From NCBI GenBank assembly GCA_032173965.1, contig CM063288.1, forward strand, positions 19,627,501 through 19,691,500: 64,000 nt of DNA, in the 5' to 3' direction. Position numbers and translations under genes: made by a program. Below are positions 29,332 to 41,356 of the stretch, in pieces (the first letter of the stretch is position 1; the number at the start of each line of letters is the position of its first letter). The notes beneath the pieces are model-generated. The model was not told the DNA's origin. It worked only from the letters and a program-made list of their open reading frames with translations, and did no database searches. The stretch comes from Sitta carolinensis. Lineage: Eukaryota > Chordata > Aves > Passeriformes > Sittidae.

Positions 29332-32300
29332 GTATGGCACTAGATGGCTCTGTTCACTCACTAGTTTAATCAAAGGCAGTCCAGTCAAAGGAGAAATATT
29401 TGGCAAATGTTTCTACTTCAAATCCTAAGAATCTCTTCTACAAAATGACAATAAAAAGCTGTAGTGTTAAAGATTTTTTTCAGTCTGGCTTCTACAGTAA
29501 TTTTTATTTAGAACTCCTTGAAGATATAAAAACTTATTTATTTTATTCTTACCTTAGAATATAAAATCATATAATATCGAGGTACCTTCCTTCCAATAGA
29601 ACTTTTCTTAGCTACTACTGATTTAAAGGTTTATTTCAAATGGAGAAGCCAACGATTGTAACGTTATTCAATATATAATGTTTTTAAATATTTTTCCCCT
29701 AGAGTCTTAGGCTTTTTTTACTATAAAAGAAAAACATATAATTTTGACTGTGCTATGAAGCAGTCTGGCAGTTTCAGCAAACTATAGTCATAATTTATTT
29801 TTTCATTTACCCGAGGATGTTAAAATGTGAAGATTTGGATTGTCATCCATGGAAAATGCAATATGAATTAGATTGGATATGAAAAGGAATATAAATTTCT
29901 ATATATAGTCATGTAAATTAGCTGTATTATTTCATACTGCCTATATTTGCTTTCATTTGTTTTAATTTCACTGAGTCTTTCTGAATAAGTTGAGATTGAC
30001 AATATAAAATAGAGTTTAGCAACAGAACTGTTGTAATAATAGAAGAAATATAGAAATTGTCCATCATTGATTAGACTGACATGTGCTAGTCTTTTCCATA
30101 TTTTGGCTCATGAAGAATCACCACTGACTTAACAGTTCAAAACCTTCAGCAATACAAGTGTGTGACCTTTTGTTATCTACACAGTTATCATAGGCTTTTA
30201 AAATTTCGTCTGATTGCAATTTGCATTTCTGATTAAGTCTATTTATATGCAGATGCAGTTGTGCTGGGTTCTGGCTCGTATAGTTATCTCCTTCTCCCCA
30301 GCTCAGACATGAACTACCGCCACTCTTTCCAAAATTATTCATACTGCAGCAGTAGTTGATCTTGTTGCCTTTTTTCATGAGTGTAAAACCAGTCGGGGCA
30401 GTTAAAGCAAGGGAAGCTTCAGATTAGTAAAATAATATCTAAAAATTTTATCAGTGCTCAAAACAGTTTAAAAGGACAGAAGTGATACCAAAAGTAAGAG
30501 CAAACAATAGGAAGATACATAAAGTAGGGCATGTGGAGTCCTTGATTTCTGTCCACAGATTATCTCTTTCTCTATGTGCTGTTGTATCTCTGTATGACTT
30601 AGAAAAACAAAAGTGAATTTTCTATCTGATTAATCAAATAATGTGTGCATTTACCAAATAGAATAGTGCCAGTTTTTAAGTCGAGATATTTTCCTCTGCT
30701 GTGCATTATATGAGTTGTAGCCCTGCTGCTTTTAACTATGCATTCTTATTAGATAAAGTGAACTATGATGAGTGCTGGATGGTATATGCACTTGGGGTAT
30801 GGGAGACAGAGCTTCTCTGCTGGTACTTGTTTGAAGTCAATTCAGGGGGATAGCAAATATGACAAAAAAGTGCATTCCCCTCTTCGAGTACCTTGACAGT
30901 TCAGAAGTATTCTCAGAGCAGTTCCTGATAACTAGGCTGAAATGCACACATTCTTAACAGCATTTTCGACACGAGCATTGAGGCTCTTCTCTGACTGAAA
31001 TTTGTTCTTCTGAGCACTGGATGTTGAATGTCCAGCATTGTCATATAGAAGCATTGGAGCTCACCTTCTGAGACTGTTCAGTCCAAAATCCTCTGAGCAC
31101 AGTTATAATGTGACTTTGTTTCCCTACAGTCAAGCTCCATTTTATCTGGAAGTGCAAAAAGCTTCTGCAAATAATGAACAATACATGTAATGGGTAATAA
31201 CAAGCAGTAAACGTAATGTGCTATTGATTCATTGATTTTTGTATGTGATTTCTGTATGTGTTTTCCCAGGATATTTTTTTTGTTGATTGGGCTGATTTGA
31301 CTGTAGTTTGGAGAAAAGGCGGCTTTGCTATTTACAGTAAAAGACACTTAAGACATCCCTCAGTCAGATAATTATCAACAATTAGTTCCTTGTTCGCTTA
31401 CATTCTTGACTCCAGTAGTTCTGTATCTTTCTATTTATACTGCATTCTGTGTACTAGACTGGTCTGTTTTCTGTGATGCTAATTTCTTTACATTAGCAGG
31501 AACTTTTGCAGTGGTTTTCAAGTTTCGTTATCAAGCACTGTTTAATTATCTGTTCTCATTAATATTTGAAAATGTTAGTAATGGAAAAATTGCCAAAACT
31601 AGATACAGAAATATCTCTGTGTGTTTCTTTAGATTTCTTCCATTCTCAAATAGTTAAGTTTCTATGTAATTTTAGTAATTGGCTTTTTTTCTACTGAGAG
31701 CCATTTGTACTTTTAGCCTTTGCATTGATTTTTCAACATAGTGAGCAGCAGAGCTAGACCCTAGTCTTAAATGAGCATAACTTAAATCAATGAGTCTTTA
31801 CTTTGACTTTATAGGATTTGAATCAACCATTAGATGAATAATTTTGTACTGGCAGTCAGAGCAGTTGCATGCCCCCAAGATCTTTGGAGATATCTTCTTG
31901 TGTAGAGCTCAAGTCAAGGACTTCTGTTAAACTTACTGCCTCCAGAGTCATGTCTGTGTTATGTAACTTGAACCAGGGATGGACTAATCTCCAGATTGAA
32001 TAGCTCAGAGGTCAGCAAAGGAGCACATCTGTGGATATACTATAGAGTCCCAAGATGTATTATATTGCATTGTGGCTCTTAGCCCATTTAAATTCAGATT
32101 TTCTATAGTAGGGTCAAGCAATATAAAATGTGATTGGAGACTGAATTTATCTCAACAAAAGAGCTTATTTATAGGGGACAGATGAACTGTCAGAAATCAC
32201 AGTACTTCAACTTGGGCATGAGAAAAAAGGTGATTCCACTGTGCTGCACTTCCCTCAAAGCCTGAATAGTGTTTCACAGCAGGAGGTGCTAGATGCTAAG

Positions 32301-35093
32301 TGTTTTTGAAAACACAATGTTTTTTTTAAGGTGTCTAAGTAGAACTTTATACTTTCGATATGGCCTGAGCTGTGAGACAGATGTTTAAGCATCTTCCTGT
32401 GGTTAGACACTTCTCTTGTCCTACAAAAAAAGTAGTGTCTGCAGCAAACATCTGATAGCAAAAGTAGAGTGAAAAAGAAAATGCTAGTTAATTTTAAGTC
32501 AGATATTTCATTAGACTCTAGACCTTGTTTCTATATATATTATGTAGCTTTAGAAGAGAAGGGAATACAAATTCCTGGTCTAATGCAAATTTAAATAATC
32601 TCTTTCATTCATGAACATTTTGTTGTACAAAGGTGCAGCATCTTGGAAACAGTTGTGATAGCACATGTATGGAACTTTTCTTAAAACTGGTAATGGGAAG
32701 GAGGCATTATCTTAGAGCAAATGTTAATGTTGTGTTTTGCAATAATGTACATATTCTCTCTCATCAAAATGGATTCTTGGATCTAACTAATAAATCTCCT
32801 GAAAAGGGACCTCCAGTGCCTAGAGATAAGAGATAAATCATACTGCGAAGACACTGAACCATGAAATTATTCTGTTAACATGTCATCTGCCTAGAATATA
32901 TTTTCAAATCTCCAACAGAAGGGTCTAAATTATGAAAGGAAGGTAGCCTAGCAAAGTTGGTAATTTGGGAGTTGATACTTTTAACCTTCTCCATCTGCTG
33001 TCACTACTTAGGTGTGTCGGTTTTGGCAAAAATATTACAAAGTGAATGATTCTCAAATATCATTACACTGAAGCTTCTTGAAGTAAAATAAGTCCATAAA
33101 TTCTTTGAACTATGTTATCTCGTGAGATATGTTACATCATTTCAGTACTATCTCTTAAGTTATCATGATAAATCACTGTCAATTATTTGAAATTTTGAAA
33201 AGTAATGACTATAAAAAATAGTGTGGCAAAGAGGGGATAAAGATGTATATGATAGTCTGGAAAGGGTAGGTAGGGTATACGTACCAGTGTAAAGAGTGGA
33301 TTTGAGTTCATGTGGCAAAGATCCTGCTTCTCAGGATTTGTCTTTTTATATATAGCCTTTTTTACAGGAACATGGTAAAGAGTAATTTTTCTAGGTTATA
33401 CTGACAGCTGACGCTAACAGAAATTAAACCAAATTCTTCACTCATGTCTATCACTCAAGTGTTCTTCTGAGAGCAGTGGAAGGCACCACTTTTAAAATTT
33501 TATTTAGTTTTTAAAATGGATTGGTGATAAGAAATGGCTGATTGATTTTCTAACTCACAAAATCTGAGTATTAAGTGAAATTTCATTTTAAATTATTATG
33601 CTTCATTAATTCATATTAAATAGCCAGGAGTGGAATGGAACTGAGCTTGTGAGTAGTCGTTGAATGGTGCAGTTCTTCACCTGTGTTGTACTGTGTTGAG
33701 AGTTACAGCTCTTAGGAGTACTTGTTAGTTTGAATGTACTGATGCTTGACTGCTTCAGCAGCTGTCCTGCAGCCAGCAGGATCAAACCACCTCCTACCCC
33801 ATTGCAGCTTCAGTTCATGGTAGTTTGTACATAGGCATTATCTTTGTACTTTCTGTGGCGCCATACACTCGCCTTTTATGTTGGTAAATAAATAAGTTCT
33901 TCAAGAGTACTCAATTACTGTCATTTTTAAGGTTTGATCATGTCAAAAGAGGGAATAGACAATAGACTATAACTTCAGTAGATAGAGTGCCTGTGGGACA
34001 GCCCATTGCACCTTCACCTTGCTTTGTTGGATGCATGTGAGGCATCTGGTGGACTGCAGGCATTTTCATCCATCTGAACAGGTAAGATCCATTGTGGGGA
34101 CATTTTAAACACTAACATTTTCTAACACAGCCTTTCACATTGAAGCCTCTCATATTCCAGCATTTCTGTAATTTTGTTATCTGCATTGGTATTGACATGA
34201 TCCTGATATATTGTGTAGCAGACACTTTTACTGCTGTTGCTTGGAATGGTAAAGAAACACAGTATGTGTTGTAGGACAATAAAGCTGAGAGTTGATTGCT
34301 TTTGTAAAATAATATCCTAAAAATTAATCCAATTGTAGTTTATGTAATATGTAGTGTTCAAAGTAATTAAAGTTATATGCTGAAAATATTCTTATGGTAA
34401 ATAATTTGAATTAAGAATAGAAGTTTCAGAGCATAATGTTTATTTCTCGATAGGAATATGAAGTGCAGTTACAGCAATGTGACTTGTCTACTTCAGAAGT
34501 CCAGGTTTTGCCTGTGATTATGGGTACAGCATCATGGTGTCTGTAAAAGCTGTGTTTAATTTTCTGATGAATAAGCTGACTTTTATACAATATTTTATTG
34601 TCTGTTACATTGGATCTCCATTATTTTGTGATTGTATTTTTATAGAAAAAAATACTAAAAATACTAAAAATATAAGATGACATGTTGCATTTGGTGAGCA
34701 GAACTAAATGTCCTTGGGATTTTCCTTAGTTGGTGTATGAATAGCAAAGCAGTTCAAGAATAGTCTATCTCTAGATGAAAAAAGAGATAAGTCTGTGACT
34801 AGGCATTGGAAAGACCACTACTAATTCTTCAGGAGGTTACAGACTTATCACACAATCTTGAACCAGTGAAATATGACTGGATTTTCAAAACTATTTAAGT
34901 ATACAAATGTGTTGTTGGCTAGCTAGTGGAATTTCCAAGGAGCGCTTTGTGTTTTAATTCCGTTACAATGTTTTAAATCTCCATTCTGTGTTTGATTTTT
35001 TCTAAAGAGTTCAGGATCACTGGTTTCTCAGCAAGTGAAGCATTGTGCTTTTGAAAATGTCAGAAAGTGTGTGTGCTTGGCTTTATTTTCTTC

Positions 35094-36125
35094 TATAGAA
35101 TCACAGAATGGTTGAGGTTGGAAGAGATGTCTGGAGGACAGTGTCCATACATCTTTGACCATCTGCAAGGACGGAGACTCCAGAACTTGACTGGGCAACC
35201 TGTGCCAGTTCTCAGTCACCCTTAGAGTGGAAAAATGTTGCCTAATGTTCAGGTTGAACCTTCTGTGTTTCAGTGTGTGTGCATCGACTCTTGTGCTGTC
35301 ACTGGGCACCACTGAAAAGAGCCTGGCTCAGTTTTCTTAATGCTTTCCCTTCATGTATTTCTGTATTGATAATATCCATCTCTTGTCTGTGCTAAAAAGT
35401 CCCACCTGTCTCAGCTTTTCCTCATGTGAGAGGTGCTTCAGTCCCCTAATCAATCTTGGTGACTATTTGCTGGACTGTTTCCAGTAAGTTTGTGCCTTTC
35501 TGATGCTGGGGAGGCCAGAACTGGACCCAGTGCTCTACATGTGGCCTCACCAGGGCTAGTAGAAAGGAAGGGTCACCTGTCTGAGCCTGCTGCCCACACC
35601 CCTCCTAATGCAGCCCAGGGTACCACCAGCTTTTATTACCACAGGGGCACAGAGCTGGCTCATGTTCACCTTGGTGTTCACTGGAACCCCCGTTCCTCTG
35701 GTGCAAGGCTGCTTTCCTGTTGATCAGCCCCAGAAATATTGGTGCAGGGCTCTGCACTGCTTTTGCTGAACTTCTGAGGTTCCTGTTGGCTGTATGTCCA
35801 GCCTGTTGAGGTTCCCTCCCTTTGGATGGCAGCACAACCCTGTGGTGTATCAGCCATTCCTCACAGGTTGGAATATGAGTAAACTTACTGAGAGTGCACT
35901 CTGCCACTTCATTAATGAAGGTGTTGAATGGGACTGGACCATGTTTACCCCTGCAGTGCATGTACCCCTGCAGTACACCTCTACTGGTGGATGTAACTGC
36001 TCGTATGGTTTGGCAGTACATGCATTAAGTCCATGGGGAAGCAGTTTTGTGCTCTGAGGGCAAGGTATTTTAGTGTTGTTACTATCACTTTGTCTCAGCA
36101 GTGCCAAAAGACTTCAGGGCAAGAG
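35094..36125 (-). mobile_element. 5'-truncated CR1 LINE with reverse-transcriptase remnant, antisense
   Basis: It begins on the + strand with tatagaatcacagaatggtt, the complement of the CR1 3' tail, and runs about 1 kb toward CR1 ORF2. On the minus strand at about 35600-36020 a broken frame still shows GPVPFNTFINEVAECTLSKF, the remnant of the RT segment normally like GPVLFNIFINDL followed by ECTLSKFADD. The metal-binding DD is lost (the copy reads THIP there). Homology fades near 36125 around ccaaaagacttc. The copy is dead and truncated. Confidence 0.85.
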
Positions 36126-36719
36126 CTCTGCCCTTAAAAGGATGTGTAGGACTTAGTCATTACTAATTCATTCCTAACAGGTGTATTAATTGATTAAAAA
36201 AGTCAAATGCATCCTTGGGTTTGAATATCAGAGTCAAATAGATTTGTGCCAGGTTTAACATAGTAGCAGGTAGCTTATAGTACTGTTACCTTCATTATAT
36301 TATCTTTATTTAAAAGCAGAGAGCTATTTCTAAGACTGTACCAAGTATGCATCTATAACCGGGCTCTTAAGTCTGGCAGTAGATCTAGAAATTGAAGCGT
36401 ATGCAGGAAGCAGCTATATCATAGCAAAATGGGGTCTGTTTTCCATTTACCTTATGACATTTTAATATATTTGAGAAAGTAGTAGAATATTATAAGTACT
36501 TTTATATATTACATAAGACAATAGGGAATCAACCCTAAAATTAAATCATCTTAGTGCTATTTCCCTCCTTTCCTTCCTTTAACTGTTCAGCTATCACATA
36601 ACTTATCTACAACTGCCTGTTTCTCATTGATTTTGTCTTTCTCTTCCTTTTCTGTAAGTCATTTACAGATAGAATTTGATTTTGCAAATGCACTCTTTGT
36701 TCATATGTATTTATAGCCT

Positions 36720-37250
36720 AATTTCAGCAAGTAATTGTAATTTGTGCTCCGCGGCTTGCTGCTGAATAGTCTGTTGTAAGCATTTACTGTTTTAGCTGTT
36801 AAGGAGGACTTCACCTGCACAGTTTGTTTCAGATTTTTGATGCATTGAGTCTCTCCTCCAACTGGCTTTCTCATGAATAGAAGAGTACAGTTTTACAGGT
36901 ATATTCTTTGGTGCTTATTTAAAACAGACTGTTTCACCAAACATTTTCTGCCAGTATAGTTGTTGCTAAAACACAGAAGAGCTAAAATGTATGCAGCTGA
37001 AATGAATTCATCAGGAAACTTGAATAATCATGAAAATGAACATGCTCAGCTCTCAACCATTTTATGAGCAAATGAAAAAGAATTACTTCTGATGCTCTGT
37101 GTTATTCTCCATGCTGCGCTCAACTGCCTCTGAACCCTAGGTAGAAGTTGAGATGCCCGACAGATGTTTTTAGCGACTCCATATGCAGTTAATTTCGTGC
37201 ATCAAATGGACATAAACTGTTTTAGTCATCCAGTTTCAAAAGTAAATTAT
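36720..37250. other. possible conserved noncoding element
   Basis: A non-repetitive stretch of balanced composition with retained CpGs (ctccgcggc, gctgcgctc, tgcccgaca, tagcgactcc, ttcgtgcatc) and homeodomain-like TAAT and ATGC(A/T) motifs. In this CpG-poor intron that is compatible with constraint, but conservation cannot be seen from one sequence. Confidence 0.2.
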
Positions 37251-38264
37251 TACTTTTCAAAATCCATTGCATAAGTAATAACAGACTGCTAAGATACTGT
37301 GAATGCCATTTTGTTTTGCTCTAGTGGAAAATTTCTTGCTGACAAGGTCAAGCCTTGCAGTCTGAGAGCAGTCATGTGATGAAAGGCACATCCAGCAGGA
37401 AGAGAGGTGAGAGATGGACATCTACTCCATCTACTCTGTCTCCTTCAGAAGTGAGGATTTGAAATATGGTTGAGTTAGATTTATGGGATAGAGCTGATGT
37501 ACCAAGTCTTGCTTTTGTTATTGTAGACTAAAATTTTGTTGGTTTTAGTTTACTTTCAAAACTGCTCCCTGTTTCTTGACAGGACTGCAGTAATTTACAG
37601 CATTGTCTGTAGTTGTCTTGCAGCAGTAATACTGTCAACGTAATCCTTACACAGAGTACATACTGATTTTTAAGGAGATTCATGCTATGGTGCACAGTAA
37701 ACTGGAGGTTGCAATTGGGAAGATGTAGCATGGCTGCTTTTTATTTCTAGTGCAGCAAAATACTTGTGCTCTGCATTTAAAATTTGTTTGAAGATTGTGA
37801 GAAAATCTCACAATAGTTAACAACCAATTTTCCACCATTTACCCCAGTGAATATCTTCCCTTCAGGTAGATAGCTCATATGTAATAGTGTTTTGCCCTAA
37901 GGCATTTAATTTTCAGGTATTATTATATGATTGATTAATATACTCTGTTATAGAAATAGATTTTTAGGATAAAAATAATTAAGATAATCTAGGAGTCAAG
38001 CTTCTCAGTAAAGAACTAGGTAGCTATTTTTTCAACATATAAGCCTACATCATTACCAGAGGTTGCTGAGAGGCTGCTGATGCCTTAATAGATAAGGTTT
38101 AGATAGATTACTTGCAGTACTAAACAATTTACTGGGAACAGAAAATTGGCTTCCAATACAGTCTAGAGATGAGACATCACAATTATTTGAGGTACTCTGT
38201 AACCTTAGAAACAATTGGGAGCAGTGACATCAGCAACAATTATGTGCTATTTTGTCTTCAGTTT

Positions 38265-38278
38265 GTCACCAAGGTAAC
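38265..38278 (+). promoter_or_regulatory. perfect-consensus RFX X-box motif
   Basis: GTCACC-AA-GGTAAC matches GTNRCC(N0-3)RGYAAC at every position and is nearly palindromic. RFX factors act in ciliated cells and hair cells, where class III myosins are expressed. By my estimate about one such match is expected by chance in a window this size, so function is unproven. Confidence 0.3.
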
Positions 38279-40821
38279 CAGAGCAGGTTTCCCTGCTTGA
38301 AATTTTAAGAATGTCGTGGTCTGGTATTAAGTGAACGTTCATGAAGCAGACTACTTAGAGTCTGTTAAAATTGCATTCTGCTTCTCTTTTAAAATAATCC
38401 TTCAGTATTTAAATTGTGTAAATTGTGTTTGGTTGTTTTTTTTTTTCCTTTCCCATCCCCCCTTTTTTTTCTGTGAAACAGCTGCAAGCAAATAAAGCCT
38501 TAGTTACTGTGATAAATTATCTAAATACTGGAAAGAAGGAAAATTTATTTCCTTATCGATTCCTTTTTTGAGGGCCCCAAATACCAAGCATTACAACTGC
38601 ACACAAAGGCTGCAAATAGAACGATGTTATTTTTGGGCATGGGATTTTTCCCACAAAGGAGGACACATGGTGTTCCAACACCGAACTTCCTTGAGGGGAG
38701 CTCCGCATTAAAGTCTGGTTTCACAAGAGACTTGTATTCGGTGCTGCCTGAGGAAAATACTGGATGAGCAAATTCTCTTAGACTTCCTGACTATCAAACA
38801 TAGTTAGCCTACCTTATCTTGTGGTTATGCCACATGATAACCATCTTCATGGTTAGTCCAGAGAGGTGTTTGTTTTTTTGCAGTGGATTTAGAAAAGGGA
38901 ATGTTTGAATTGTTGTTGCATGGTAGAAAAACCTGTACACCCCTTTTTTAATTGCTTTCTGATTGGAAAGTTACGTGGTGTAAGAGCCATAATGCTGACA
39001 GGCAGGTTACTCAGACCATACAGTCTCTCATGTATCTGACTGAATTTTAGTGAGAGGTATTTTATATGAAATGGTGATAAAGCTTATCTGTCGGTCATGG
39101 AGGAAAAAGAGGAGACTGCAAAAAAGTTGCTTTTTTTTGAAGTCTGGAATACTGTCTTGGGTGAAAGCCATATCAGTGCTATAAATTTTCATTCATAAAA
39201 CTTTAATATTTTGCCTGTGATGTCTTACCTTGTCAAACATTTCCTTTCTTTTGCATGTGTCTTTATCCTTAGATTACTGCCCATGCAATATACACACTTG
39301 TGTTCTATTGAGTTATTGTGCATTTAACATGTGGGTTTGCAGGGCTGTTGGTGTGCAGGCAACTTGCTATATTGTGCCTTGGAAATACAAGTTAGAACTT
39401 AATGTCTGAAGGAAAGTAATAAAATTTTGTTCTGGTTTGTAGTGCAGTCTTAAAGAAGTGAAACTTCATTACATGCCATTAGCCTTGTGGGGTTCAAAAA
39501 TAAACTTTATAGCCCATAGTTAATATTGGAGTTCAGTAGCCCATATCATCTATAATGAATTGAGCCAAGTAAATTAAATTAGATTTTTGCATGAAAAAAA
39601 GATAATCTCTTCACATAGTTTGGTATTGCAGAGTGAATAAGACTCCTTGTACATTTCACTTTTCTGAGACTTTCATGGAATGTAATCAAAAAACAGATGC
39701 CTTTTTTATATTCAAAGTAGAATATTGATGTTCATATTTATAAAGGAATTAATTCACTGGCTGATAGAACCAGAAGGAAAAGAAAGTTAACTTTTCAGAT
39801 ACTAGCCACATTCTAGCAAGATTGTAATTATCCTTAGGATCATAATGAATGTGTGAATGGTTATTTTTTTGTAATAAAAAGTCACCGAAAGTCACTATGT
39901 GCTTTGCTATCTAAAGTAATTTTCAAAAATGTGCAATAAAAAGTAATCATACTATTTGCAAACATATTTGGTGAAAAGGAGCTGTGCTTTGAAAGGTATT
40001 GATTTGCTTGTTGCAGTTATCAGTTTGATTAATGCTAAGATTTTATGCAGTATATTTAATCATTACTCATGATTAGTGCAGTAATAATGCACCACACATA
40101 TCTGCACATTTACTGTTAACAATTAGTGGCTCATGTTTCTTTCCTATCAGAGATATAGTCATAAGTTAGAACTCATAAAATTTTTTAAAGGAATATTTAT
40201 TGGAGTAGGCATTGGTTATAAATTTTTATAACTGCAGTATTCAAGGAGTTAATGATTACAGTGGGTTTATTTCATGATCATGAAACACCATTTAGGTTTT
40301 TGTTGTACAACAGCTTCTCCTAAGGATTCCTACAGGAGGTGCAAGTTTCCACAGCTGCCATGAGGCCAAGGAAAAACTCCCAGGCTAGACTCTAGATCAT
40401 ATGTTCTCTGCAGAGAGCCACATTTTACATATGAACAAACTGGAATGTCATCAGATTAAATGATTTTGCAATGCTAGGTTCCCAAATGTTACAGTGCTGT
40501 TTGAAGAAATAGCAAGCAGTGAATGGAGAAAGGAGGAAGAAGAGGGAAAAGTGGTAAATAATGGTGAAGGCCTGGTGAAGTGGCCTGTAAGTTGATTCTA
40601 AGTGCTAAGGTTCAGTATTTATATATGGCTAAATGTGATCTTGGGAGTGTAGGGGTACAAAGCAATGGCCATGTTCAGGGGCTGGGTTTCAAAGTGCTAA
40701 CTTTCATGATAACTAAAGAATCCTTACTGAAAACTGACTGAAGATGAATTTGAAGTGTGAAGACCTGAGAAAATAAAGCCTTGAGAAACCTGAGGTGAAC
40801 TCAGAGATGATCATGCTTTCA

Positions 40822-40880
40822 GCAGAAGGTTGGAGTAGAGACTTTCTGAGGTCCTTTCCAGCCTATGTTAGTCTGTGCTG
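40822..40880 (+). mobile_element. CR1 LINE 3'-terminal fragment
   Basis: About 60 bp resembling the CR1 3' end: aaggttggagtagagac, then gaggtcctttccagcctatg and ttagtctgtgctgtg. It corresponds to the gttggactagatgacc and ggtcccttccaacctatg type terminus in sense orientation. The tail repeats are lost. Confidence 0.65.
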
Positions 40881-41330
40881 TGGGGAAGAATGTTCACTTC
40901 ATCCATATAGGGGTTTTAGGAGGAATTTAGTAGTAAACAGGGTAGTTTACTTACTTACCCAGTCTGAATGAACAATTACTGGACTAATTTGGCTAGTGTT
41001 GTTAGTAACCCTTAAAAATTTGCATTAAAAGCATACAGGTATAAAGGTATAAAAGGTTTGAAAACTGAAAAAAAACTTAGTAAAACTTAACAAAACCAAG
41101 TGAATTTCCCAAGGCTGGTGTAATTATTTTTACAGAGGTCTGTATTTGCTTTATTGAAAAAGTGTTAAAATTTTTATAGTGTGTCCAAAAAAAAGTTATA
41201 GGCAACTTGAACATGGCCCTGATTATCTCTAAGATGTAAGATTTATAAAGTATAAGATCTTTAAGACTGGCATTTTAATCTACTTGGCAAATAAATGTTG
41301 AGGTCCCATGAATGAAAGCTGTATTTACAA

Positions 41331-41356
41331 AAAAAAAAAAAAAAAAAGAAAAAAAT
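41331..41356. repeat. poly(A) tract
   Basis: A run of about 17 A, one G, then further A-rich sequence. There is no linked retrogene sequence upstream that I can recognise. Confidence 0.8.

Noticed and set aside
38680..38745. caccgaa and ttcggtg inverted repeat about 50 bp apart
   Set aside because: A 7-bp stem with a long loop is too weak to claim a structured RNA.
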